This document shows positions 23,555 to 36,800 of a stretch of DNA of 64,000 nucleotides, piece by piece (within the stretch, counting starts at the first letter, position 1; each line of letters starts with the position of its first letter). Origin of the DNA: Steromphala cineraria (taxonomy: Eukaryota; Mollusca; Gastropoda; Trochida; Trochidae); contig OU744736.1 in NCBI GenBank assembly GCA_916613615.1, forward strand, positions 15,449,724 to 15,513,723. The letters are read 5' to 3'. The notes under the pieces are model-generated. The model ran no database searches, was not told the DNA's origin, and was given only the letters and a program-made list of their open reading frames with translations. The translations under genes were made by a program, and so were the position numbers.

Positions 23555-24440
23555 TTAATAACCGAGGCTTGTTTGGCAAGACAATATGAGGGTGATATAC
23601 ATTCTAATGAAAATGTACACCTCTGAACAAAAGACTTCATTCGTTTGATGTCAATAATTACTGCAGTGGCTGGTCCTAGAAATGAGCACTGTATAGAATT
23701 CACTGTTAAAACGATAGCTTCTAGGTGAACACAGTTTGGGGTTATAAAAATAATAAAAAAATCTTAAAAGTTGTATAAATTAAATGATAGATATGTATAT
23801 ATCAGAAATGTTGTCATATTAATGTATTCGCCAATTATTTTCCGACGACACTGATGCATTTTTATGAAAAAAAATTGACGAGTTAAAAATGTAACCGATA
23901 GTCTGATAATCAACTTTTATTCTAATCCTATATATTATCAACTTAATCATGATAGACTTGAAGTGTACAAGTGCATTCAAAATGACAATAATAAAGCTCT
24001 GGAACGTTTCCGTGTATACATATTTAATGAAATACAAAAACTACCAAAAGTGATATTTTGATTTCTCTCATATATATTTGTTCTTTCATGAGCTTCCATA
24101 AAACTTTGAATATGAATGTGCATTTTTTGTGAATGCTTATGCATTTAATATTATTTCATTTCAAAATCTATTGTATAAACAATAATTTTTTTTACACAAT
24201 TGATGTATACATCAACATGTTCGCGATTTTCATGCAAATTACCCACTGTGTTAGTCAACGATATAACGTTACATATCTTTTAAAATAGTTTTGCAACTAA
24301 ATCGAGGACAATATCTAGGTTTAGCACAATGGACAGAAAAAAATTGAAAGCGCCATTGCATCATAAAAGACATAATGACAATGCTATCACATTTAACCCT
24401 GATATAGTTACAATGCCATGACGTCATTGTGTGATATAAC

Positions 24441-24489
24441 AGGAGATATCGCTTGTGGAAGATAAAGCGATATCTCCTAGGAGATATCG
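24441..24489. repeat. Perfect 14-bp-stem hairpin upstream of ACSS3
   Basis: AGGAGATATCGCTT (24441-24454), a 10-base loop, then its exact complement AAGCGATATCTCCT (24465-24478), followed at once by a further copy AGGAGATATCG. It lies about 360 bases before the likely ACSS3 start codon. Function unknown. Confidence 0.75.
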
Positions 24490-24844
24490 TTATGACAGTA
24501 GATTTTGAAGAAGTCTAGGATATTTGTTACTTTTATCAAATTGTGTTGATATATTTGATACCAGAAGATAAACAACTCTGATATATTTGCTACAAAAAAA
24601 TACTTATCATTAAGGATTGTTTTATTTTGATTTGATCATTTCCAATCCAATGTTTTTAAAAATGATATTTTACACTGTTTGAGTAAACTTAATCATGCTT
24701 TTTTTTATTTACTTAGTGCGTTAGCAACAGATAGCTTGAATTTCGTCTGTTCACCTGTCTCTCATGATCAGGTGCGAATTGAATGACCTTCACCTTGCTG
24801 TCAGCGACACGGTTCAAGGACGGTCACACCGTGACCTTTGCAAG

Positions 24845-27800
24845 ATGGAGATCGGGAGACGAGTCGGATTTCTTGCAAACTTGTCAAGACAATTTAACTC
24901 AAAATCGATCGTGTCAGGCCGTGTTTTGAGACCAGAAATATTTTACAGAAAATGCCAAAAGTATGCATTTAGTACAACAGCGTCTGTCAAACTCTACGAT
25001 GCGGCATTTTCGCGATCTATCAAACAGGCTGAGGAATATTGGGCAGAGGCGGCGGAGGAAATAGACTGGCACAAGAAATGGACTCAAGTTTTAGATCACA
25101 GTAATTCTCCTTTTACTAAATGGTGAGATTTAATCGATGTTCAAACGTTTATAAAACCATTTCATAACACATAACATACATGTTTTCAAACTATGTCAAG
25201 AATAATACTATAAAGTATGCTATATTCCATTAGATACTTAAAAATTGCAATTAAATTGCAATAATTCATTTTTAAAACACATATTCTGATGTGTTTTCTG
25301 GTTATTTTCAGCCATTAATATTTGTACTAAAAAAGTTCAAGTTACTTGAGTGATTATAGTCACTCTTAAATTATACATTTCCAGAGCTATAGACATGATA
25401 TATATAGATTTATAAATCACTAAACAGTTATAACCAAACAAGCATTTTATTTCTTACTTATAATTATAAGATAATATTGCTTGATGGTTGACTACAAGAA
25501 ACCCTGCAAACTATTCATATAAATCCTGAAAAATATATGAAACTTAAATGCAATAAATGAATTATAAATGCATTGATGGATAAAATTATTTTTAAGCAAT
25601 TTCACATAATTAAATGAGTTAACCTCCATCCGTGCCATTAGTGATTAAAAAATGGCAGTGTAATATTTTCATGTGATAAGAGAAGAGTTATACATAACTC
25701 ATATATATTATAATGCATTATCTTACCTCATGTAAGAATCTCAATCTCTGCATGATTGATTGGTCCACGTGACCCTGGATAAATACTGATATCACCCTCT
25801 TGTCTTGAGCGGGATAATAAATCATTTATGCCCCGGCACATAAAAGGCATGAAAAAAGTGTGTAGATTGAGCGTTTTGAAGTGTACAATGTATGTTACCT
25901 CGAACACATGATCAAGATGGTTACCAACCAATATGTAGCTTTGAACAAACTATAGTAAAATGACTTACGCAGTTCTTACTCTTTATCTTCATATTATATG
26001 CGTTTTGTTTAAACATTCAGTAAGATAAATTCGTTATACCATTCCGAGGCGGGGTACTTGCGGTAATATCTGCCTCTCACTAGGTGTTATGCAACTCGCC
26101 TTCGGCTCGCATAACACCCAGCTCGAGAGGCTGATATCTCCCCATTTGCCCCACCTCTGAATGGTATAACTTATATGATGAAAGTTTTAGTAAAAACATG
26201 TACAAAAAAGCACAATTATGATTCAGTGAATGTATTAAATATCACATTTCCTAATGTGTTCTCTGGCTGTTTTAAGTCATTTATATTTTGACTAAAAAGT
26301 CATTTATTTAAGATGCCTGCCTTAAATAAGGTTATGTGCTGTGCTGTTAGGAAATAGACACCGTGAGACATCTACTGTGAAAGGAGCCTGGCGGAGACCG
26401 TTTATAAAAGATATACGCCCTTGGCAAAAAAAGAATTTATGATAATTGATTACTTGTTTATCACTTGTTGCAGGTTTCCTGGGGGAGAGGTGAATGTATG
26501 CTATAATGCCGTCGATCGTCACGTGGAGAATGGAAGGGGAGATAACTTAGCAATCATCCATGATAGTCCTGTCACTAAGTCTGTAAGGAAGATTACATAC
26601 AAAGAACTTTTACAAGAGGTATGTTCTTTCTAGAATCATCTCTTGGAAGATATTTCTCTTTGTGTATGTGTACAAAAATATATCTTCTACATCAATGTTT
26701 GTTTCAACTTTCCTGGTTTTAGTATAGGACTGTCCCTTTAAGATTTAACCAGTTGTATTCTTTTCAGAGTTTTCCTGTGATCTTGAAAGCTTTAAAATTT
26801 TAATTATGTCATATGAGTATTTCTCATTCAAAATTTAACTCTGCTTCGTTAGAAGCATTATCAAAATTATTAAAATTTTCTTGAATAAAATATTTTCTTA
26901 CTGGTCATTGTTATTGGTATTTCTTATTAGCAGCCCCGTCTAAGGACGGGGCTGCTATCAGTTTTTGTGAAGTTTCCATCGCCGCCGCCGCCGCCGCACT
27001 CGTACTACTAGCTATAACTTTTTTCCCCTAAGCTTTCCAGAACTCTTATTCATACCTTACTCCTCATACCTCGGGGGAACGATTTTGACACGTTCACTTT
27101 CAAGGTCAAAGGTCAAGGTCACGAGCTATGTATTCACACTAAGAATTCCTTGTAAACGCGATAACTTGAAAAGTTTTTGTGCTATGAAGCTCTAACTTGG
27201 TATATATTATCCTTGGAAAAGTAAAAAATTTTGAAAAGGTTTTGGCTACAATCCGTCAAAGGTCAAGGTCACAGCAAGGTCATGACGTAAGCATGTTTTA
27301 GCGAAAATGCTTTATTTTAACTATGAACACTTTTAATCAATACATGATTGTTATACTCAAAAAAAAGTGTTCAATGATTGTGTGACCTTGAAGGTCAAAG
27401 GTCAAGGTCATGAGATATGAGTTATTACAAAATGCACTAAATTGGGGTATAACTTTATCCCATTTAGCTTTTCAGAACTCATGAACATGTCTAAATGTTA
27501 ATACTTCCAGGGAATCATTATGACATGTTCACTTTCAAGTTCAAAGGTCAAGGTCACGAGTTATAAAATCACCACAAAATTCTTTGTAAACACGGTAACT
27601 TGAAAAGTTTTTGTGCTATGAAGCTCTAACTTGGTATATATCATCCTTGGAAAAGTAAAAAATTTTGAAAAGGTTTCGGCTACAATCTGTCAAAGGTCAA
27701 GGTCACAGCAAGGTCATGACTTAAGCATGGTTTAGCCAAAATGCTTAATTTTAACTATGATCACTTTTAATCAATACATGATTGTTATACTCAATAAAAA

Positions 27801-30800
27801 GTGTTCAATTATTGTGTGACCTTGAAGGTCAAAGGTCAAGGTCATGAGATATGAGTTATTGCAATTCCTTCTAAACACAATAACTTGAAAAGTTTTTGTG
27901 CTATGAAGTTTAGATTTTGTATATATTATCTCTTGAGAAGTTCAACATTTTCAAAAAGTTTTGGGTACTAACTGTCGAAGGTCAAGGTCACAGCAAGGTC
28001 AACATATATGGAGAAAATGGATTAATTTAATTTTTAACACTTTATTTCATTACAATAATGTTATACTCAATGAAATGTGTTCATTGATTGTGTGACCTTG
28101 AGTGTCAAAGGTCAAGGTCACGAGAAAATTCCCAATTTGGTGAGGCCTGTAAAAGGCGGAACAGGGTAAGGCGAAACCCAAAGTTCCGGGGCTGCTCTGC
28201 TTTTGCGGTATCCCGCAAACGCTAATCTAGTTTATTCTAATCTTTTCAAAATAAGGTTGAGATGATTATTAAAGGATAGGTTGGTAATCAAAGACAATGT
28301 TTCTTTCTCTTCAGGTGCAGAGGTTTTCAGGTGTATTGCGGAAGTATGGCGTAGAGAAGGGAGATCGTGTAATGATCTATATGCCGATGATCCCGGAAGC
28401 TGTGATCACCATGTTGGCATGTGCTAGACTTGGCGCTATTCATGCACTTGTGTTTGGTGGATTTGCTTCCAAAGAACTGGCAACTAGGATAAACCATTCA
28501 AAGGTAGATAATTGTTGTGTGTCATATGTAAATACAAATTTCTTTATCATCAGTATTGTAACAAACTGTCTGACAAACAGCATCTTTAGCATCATATTTG
28601 AAATGGTTCATAATGTTGTTAAGTTCCCAATTGATTTTTCGACAAGACATTCTGGAGGTTTTCTTTTTAGATCCAAGCTCTGATATTTCTGATTGGTTAA
28701 GTAAATGTATATGTTGATGCAAATTAATTAGTTTATTTATAGTTTGTTAAAAACAATTTCACCAGTAGAACATAGAGTATTGAGTTTATTTATAAGCCTA
28801 ATCTTTGGTGATAACACTTCATGAAAGAAAGAACTTTAGTTATCAATTGAATTATCATATTCTAGGCCTAGAAAAAAAAAGTAATTTGTTTCTGGTTTCC
28901 GCACGCGTCAGTTTCAAACCCCCTCATCAAGCCTTTTTTCCCAGATGTTGACAAGCAAAATTTTGGAAATGTAGTCCCCTGGCCCAGAAAAAACAATGAA
29001 ATGCAAACTTTGGAAATATAACTCGTTTCTGTTCGTGTAGGCCTTCAAAAACAGAGTGATAAAGTGATCCTATGTTTGTATCTAATTATTTTTCCAAAAT
29101 CTGTTGAATTATTTTTAGATTCAATAATAAAAAAAATATTTGGAAATAAAAAAAAAATCTGCGTCATCGCCAAGACCAGAAACATTTTTTTATTTTTTGG
29201 ACCCTATACTACCAACTTCTATGCCAATAACAATCCATGTTGTAACAATGCACAGGCTGCAAATAAATGGCACACTGAGCTAAAGGTTAAGATAATTTGT
29301 GTTTGAAAACTGCAATGTCAAGATGTCCTTTGTATTGCCTTCAGCCAAAAGTGGTTGTAAGTGCCAACTGTGGAGTGGAACCGACCCGTGTCGTCCCATA
29401 CAAACCCATGCTTGATGGCGCCATAGAACTGAGTGACCACAAACCCCAAAAATGTATCATCTTTAACAGGCCAGGGGTAAGTTTTTTGGTTTGCATATCT
29501 AAGAAAATTATATATATAAATAAAAAATATGAAATACATATTATAATGTTTTTTCTTTTAGCTAAAAAGAATTTGTTTAAAGTAATGAAATAAGTTGTGA
29601 TATGCTATGCCTGCATCATAGTTAAATGTTAATTAAAAGCTTCAATGAAAGTAAGAATAGAATATTTTGGCATAATATTTCTTGATGCCAGTGAATCTGA
29701 AATTGAATATGTTAGAGTGATTTTATTGTCTTACCAAATTTCAAAATCATTGTGACTGTAGGCAATTTTTTTTACAAGACATGTAAAAGCATTATAATAT
29801 TGACAAAATGTTTTCTATGACAATTACTTTAAACCAACAACCCTCAATTCCGGATTGAGCTGATTTCCTTACAAACTTTAAAACAAATTTCCAAAGAAAC
29901 AATAACTATATGTGTAACAATCATGTTAAAACAAACCATGATTAAAATCTTGACACATTGTGTTATATTTTCAGTTTGAGCCCTCACCACTGAATGCTGG
30001 TGTAGATGTATTATGGCAAGATGAGATGGCGGCGGACTACACCGTAGATTGTGTACCTGTGCCAGCCAACGACCCTCTCTATATTCTACACACCTCGGGG
30101 ACCACTGGCTTACCGAAGGTTAATTTTAAAGTCAATATCTATTTTGATTTGGTGAGACAGAATGACAGTAGAAATACAACTTACAATATGGAAGACCATG
30201 GCCTCTATATTCCCTCTATGGCCCCCTCTAAACCTATACATCACCTGAACTACTGGCTCAATGTAGGTTAACTGAGAATCATTTGAAACTCTATTTGAAT
30301 TTGATGAGACTAAGAATTGCAGTAGAAATACAACTTACAATAACTTACAATCTGTGGACTATTGGTCTTTATAACTTGCCTGTGTAAGATACCGCAGTGT
30401 AATATTTATATGACAATATTAAACTAGTGTCATATCACAATGCAAGTATGACATCACAGTAGAGAGTGGTTGTGATGTCACAATGTAAGCACGCCGTCAC
30501 AATGGCTGCCAGGTTGCGGAGATGTTAGTTTCAGCACATTTTTGGCAAGTTTGCTTGGTTCTTAGGGGAAGTAATAAACAGAATACTTAACTTCCTTCCA
30601 TTTTTTATCCAACTTGTGAATGATTTGGTTTCAAACTGGCTTTTGCTCGTTTTTTATAAAATCATAAATTAGTATTACGGTAAATCCTCTATGTAACTGA
30701 CAGCTCAGTGAAACTAGTTCAAACATTTAACTCATACCACACTGTGTTTCTGATATGAGTACTACTTAATTTTGGTTGTGTCAGGTGACCTTTGCATTCC

Positions 30801-33800
30801 AGCCAATCAGCAATGAGACTCAAAAGCTTTCAGCATGATTTTATATTTTAGCAGTCTGGTGACTGTTGAAATATGGAAAGGTAAAAGGTTGTAGAAAAGG
30901 TACCTTGATCGACCCTATCAGAGCAGTGGTCAGATCAAAAACAAAGCAAGATACAGATGAAAAGTTTGATTGGATTTCAATGAAATTGCTTGTTAATGTT
31001 GCTCTTCAATTCATTGCTCTGTTTTCTGATATGCAGTTAAATCATTCTTGTTATGTGTTATGAATAGATATTTCTGACATTTTCACATTTTGACTCCTAA
31101 AATATGCAGGCAAATCCTCAATGGACTACAAATTAAGGAATATGTTATTCATTATTCTGTAGTTATAATACTGATGCATGTCTGTATCAATGTTTGTAAC
31201 AAAAGGCCAAGATTGTTTATTTCAAGTGTCTTTGTTTTTATCCAGGCTGTAGTCCGACCGTGTGGAGGTTATGCAGTAACTTTAAAGTGGTCCATGCACA
31301 AAGTTTATGGAATGAAACCTGGTGATGTAAGTGAATTTGGATAAATTATCTACAAACATATATTTTTGATGTTTCGAAACATTATATCTTGACATATTCA
31401 TGTGAAGGAAATAATACAAATACTTTGTCATTCATGACATTTCTCTTAAACATAACATTTTATGAGTGCTTCAAAATGTTGTCTTAAGTTACATCAATCT
31501 ACTTATTGACTAACATAAGTTGAATTATTAGATTGATTATGAGAATAAAGAAGTTGATAGACAATTAATATTGGCTTTTTTTGCTACAGACTCTTTGTAT
31601 GGGTATTTATCTTTGTGATATTTCCCAAGGTATGGTGGGCAGCCTCTGATCTGGGCTGGGTTGTTGGTCATTCCTACATCGCTTACGCCCCTTTGCTTAA
31701 TGGAAACACAACTGTGATATTTGAGGTAAATGCAGACATCTCTGAACTCATAGGCTACATATGATTGTTGACCCAGTTTTGGAGTTTGTAAATAAAACAA
31801 ATTTTTGTGTCTCTAGGTTAGCAAAAATGACTTGACTTGTGACATCACAAAAGCAACTTATGAATTCATAAGTTGATTATGGTCATGAAATTAATAATTT
31901 TTCTACAAAATATTATGATTTGGTCAATAACTGTATCATGTTTCCATTGTTCGATTGAATTTTCAAAAGTTCAAAGACTCTACCCTTGTGTTTATAGACA
32001 AATTCTATAAGAATAGAAAATTCTATGAATATCTCTGATTATTTTAATTCTAATTACTACCAAGATGTTAATAACCTTTATTTTTGAATTATCATCAGTT
32101 CCTCTGTTGATGGGTCAAATCTTGATAGATCCGAATTTGTTCTGCAGGGAAAGCCAGTAGGTACCCCTGATGCTGGTGCTTTCTTCCGTGTTTTACGAGA
32201 CCACAACGTTAACGGAATGTTCACGGCTCCTACCGCAGTCAGGGCTATACGAGCAGAGGTGAGAGACAAGGGGTGAAAAATGTGATGAGATACAAGGGGA
32301 TTAATCATATTGGATGAGATACAAGGAATGAGATACATGGTGTGAGATACCTTTGGCAAAAACGCATGGGGTCAGATACAGGCTCGTAACGGGCTGAGAT
32401 AAGTTGAAATACTCTAGGTGAGAGACACATAAGGTGATACATTGGGTGAAATATGTGTGATTAAGATTAGTGGGTGAGATACATGGTGTGAGATACCTTT
32501 GGCAAAAATGCATAGGGTTAGAGAGAGAGAGAGAGAGAAATAATTTATTCATGTGTCACATATCTGTACATTTCACATAATATTCATAAAACATGATGGC
32601 AATATACATACAGATGTCCGGCCATTAGACCTATGAGACACATTATGCACATTAAAAGCAAAATCTATAGCTAAAACTAATATAAAAGCATTAGATACAG
32701 ATTTAACTCGGACACATGATAAATCTCCATATCAAAGTCGCGGACACATGGTAACGAATTTATCTAGACGAGCACCTTTTCTAAATGCTTTAAGATTGGC
32801 TTGAAAGATGAGATTGGCCAAAATGGCGTCTGATCAGATCAGTGTTACTCTTTTATTTAGGTATTTACAAATATAATTGATAAACCATCGTGTTAATGAC
32901 TAAAAGTATGGTCTAGTACCGAAGCGGAGCGCACGGTACTAGACGGAAATTTAGGATTAACGCAAAAAAATCAAAATACCGAGCAATGCGGGCATTCCTT
33001 TATTTTGATTGTTTGGTCACGTGACCTCGTGCATTTGCACCACATTCGATTTGAAGCGGTCGTAGAAGCCCCCGTTACTGTCATGGCGGACTGTCGAGTA
33101 GGGCCGAGCGAGGTTGATAGTGTCGGAGTTATAGATAAGACAGGCATCATAGCAGAATGTACAGGTTGGTTTGAGAGTACAATAAACAAATAGCGTTGAG
33201 TTTTAACTCAACTGATGTTCATAGATCGGCTTTCTGTTTGCGTGATTTGAATCTTGAGCTCGCCGAAAGCCAACCTTGCTGCGTGTGAGCGGGTCAAAAT
33301 GCCGTTGAGATGCGGTATGACTTGCTAATGTATTTTAGCGGTACCAAACCACTTTTATTTGAAGAACATTTTACTTATACCTTTAAAGTTATTACATAAA
33401 GATGACTTTAGCATGCAGGGGAATTCACCAAGCATACATGACGTTACAGCAATCGAGCGTAGCGTAGCCTTTGTTTACCGAACAAAGGGCAAGGGAGATA
33501 ACTCTTGACTCCGTCGTTGCTTGTTACTAGGGGAGCACGTGGCCCAGTTTAACATAGCTAAATATACCTACGGCACGTGACCGGTTTTGACCAATGGTAA
33601 AGCGACATTGCTGTGCAAGTCGAGATAAAGGGTCGTAACAGGGGGTGAGATAAGTTGAAATACTCTAGGTGAGAGACATGGAAGGTGATATATTGGGTGA
33701 GATATGTGTGATTGAGATTAGTGGGTGAGGTACATGGAGTGAGATACGCAAACGTAAAACACTGGGTGAGATACATGGGATGGGATAGTGGATTGAGATA

Positions 33801-36800
33801 CTTGCCTGTGAGAGATACATGGGGAGAGATACAGGGAAAGAGATACCGGTAGATGAAGGTTAGATACATACGTGTTCTGAAATGATCAGGGATAAATAAT
33901 TGATTTTACTCCCGAGTCCTGCTTCAAATATTAAAAAATGTTAGAAAACAATAGAAAGTTAAGCTGCGAGTCCTGGGATGCCTACTTAATTAAGGACTAG
34001 ATCTACCGGTACTGGAACTCATAGGACTTTGTGGTACAATGTAGTAAGTCTCTGGACTAGGTAGATCATATCTGTAGATTGATCACTGAATGATGTTATA
34101 TTTTGCCGCAAAAATCTCATGAAAAGTAAAAATACATACCTGGTAAGTGAAATTTGATGATATAAGTATGAGGAAATTGAGAACTTGCTTACCTTTAGAT
34201 TTATTTTGTATTGCAGGATCCAGAAGGAAACCTTGCAAGAAAATATCTTCCTTTAGAAAAGTAGGTACTTAGATGTTTTAAAAAATGCCGTACTTACAGA
34301 AATTATCTTGAGTTATCTTGAAATTAGGTGAAGATGAATATCTCTAGATGGTTATTCTGGAACTATGATGATACATGTACAAAAAGTTTTAGTGAATAAT
34401 AACCAGAATTTATCTAAAATGTGAAAAAGTCTAAAGGGTTTCCATCTGTCGTTACAGCATGTTTACTTTACCGATAATCACTAGTTTTAAAACTTTGGGA
34501 TCAAAGAAATGGCACTAAATGGACATCTTAAGATTTACTGTCTCTGTGCTTGAGTTTCTAGATGCAGCAATTATCAAACCTCCTGACTATTATTATTGTT
34601 GAGAATTTTAATATAAAAGACATTTAGTAACTCATGGATCATGAAAATTTTATGATCAGTTTCCGAGTCCAGTTTGTGGCAGGAGAACACATGGACCATG
34701 AGACAATGGAGTGGTTCCAGGGAATTCTCCAGAAACCAATCCTGGACAACTGGTGGCAGACAGGTAATGGAGATTCTCCTGAAGTGGAAGCAATTAAATC
34801 ATGATCCCATGTGGCCCTTTGGGAAACCATACACACAAAATGTACACATTTGCAAATCTCTCTTTTTCATATCAACCTTTATCTTTTCCAATTGTGTGTT
34901 CTCTTGAACCAATTTATGTATGCTAACTATCTTAAAATGTGCTGTTTTCTACTATTTATCTCAACCAATCAGAGACTGGCTCTCCTATAACCTCCACCTG
35001 TGTTGGTCTGGGAATGCAGCTCTACCCACCGGCCGGCGTCGCAGGAAAACCTGTGCCAGGATGGAATGGTAACTATTCTGTTTAAGCACTTATGTCAGGT
35101 GTATAAAATAGATTGGAAACCTAACCTGTCCTGAAAATTAATTGGTCAATTCCTTAGGTGAAAATAATGAAAATCTTTGAAAAGTTACCAGTCCTGACAA
35201 AAATGTAACCAGTCCTGGCATAAAGGAACCAGTTTAAGGACTGGGGACGGGCTATATTTTAAACACTGTTAATGTATGCATGTCAAAATAGCAGACTGAC
35301 TTGTGGCCTCCATGGTCACAAATCCTGAACTAAAATTTAAAACAGAAATTATAAATTTGTAACCCTGGTCTTATACCGGCTGTTCTGTGTCCTCTAGCAA
35401 GACATTTCATCCACATTACACTCAGTCCAGAACTAAACTCAGATGAAGTATTAGTCTGAAAGACAGGGCCAAGTATTAGTTAGTACTAGCTGCTATGAGC
35501 GGACAATTACTTTCTTGGTATCCCAATGATGAAGTGTTTTGACTTATTACTAGTAATTGCCCATGATTTTTAGCTCACCTTTACAAAGTAAATGTGAGCT
35601 TATGTCATGGCGCTTCGTCCGTCGTCCGTCTGTCTGTCCGTCCGTCCGTAAACTTTCATGAAAAAGACTACTCCTTCTAAACGAATACAGATATCATTCT
35701 GAAATTGAAGTATGTTATACCCATGGTGATTCCTCACAGAAAGGTAGACGTTTCAGTTTTGAGAATCCAAGATGGCCGCCATGACAGCCATATTGAATTT
35801 TCAATTAGATTTCATGAAAAAGACTACTCCTTCTAAACGAATACAGATATCATTCTGAAATTGTATTATGTTATACCCATGGTGATTCCTCACAGAAAGG
35901 TAGACGTTTCAGTTTTGAGAATCCAAGATGGCCGCCATGACAGCCATATTGAATTTTCAATTAGATTTCATGAAAAAGACTACTCCTTCTAAAAGAATAC
36001 AGTATCATTCTGAAATTGTAGTATGTTATACCTATGGTGATTCCGCACAGAAAGGTAGACGTTAAAGTTTTGAGAATCCAATATGGCCGCCATGGCAGCC
36101 ATATTGAATTTTCAATTAGATTTCATGACAAAGACTATTTCTCCTAAACCAATCTAGATATAATTTTTATATTGTAATATGTTATACCTATAGTGATTCC
36201 GCACAGAAAGGTAGACTTTTCAGTTTTGAGAATCAACGATGGCCGCAATAGCAGCCATATTGACTATTCAGCTGCAGATTACACATCATTATTATTAAAT
36301 TTTAAGCTTTCATCAAGTGATCACTGGCACCATATAAATTCTCTAATTTGAACTTACTAATCATAATATTATCTTAAATATGGAATATTTAAGATTGTCG
36401 TGCAAGTTGTTCTATATTTTTAAGTGTTTCTAAAAAAAATTAAGATGAAAGACAAACATAATTGATTAATTTGTTTAAAATCTTTATGGCAACTAGCTGC
36501 AAAAACCTAATCGTATTAAACATGTTAAATTTTAAACAATGGTATCTCCCTTTTATTCCTTTAAATACCACACATAAGGGGTCAACCAGAGTTCAGATAT
36601 TCCACTATGCTGTCTAATACACATCCCAAGGCAGGCTGCTAGCATCACAGTGTCAGCTGCTAGTCTGTTGCATAATCAACCTGACCCAATTGATATGGTA
36701 GAGCATTATGCTATATGGCCATGGCCCATGTGTATGCAATAAAAGTTATGGACTTGTATTCTCATGACAGTGATATGTTCTTTCTAAGAAAAACAACTTA

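Larger units (their letters stand above)
22594..24763. other. Divergent intergenic region between FKBP4 and ACSS3
   Basis: Two genes are head to head over about 2.2 kb. The region holds the heat-shock element near the FKBP side, a 478-bp TTAA-type element, and a perfect hairpin near the ACSS3 side. No coding sequence is recognised. Promoters of both genes should be here. Confidence 0.7.

Noticed and set aside
32971..33193. Overlapping 62- and 72-codon ORFs on opposite strands in an ACSS3 intron
   Set aside because: They lie in a slightly GC-richer part of an inserted repeat; no homology recognised and both strands are equally open.
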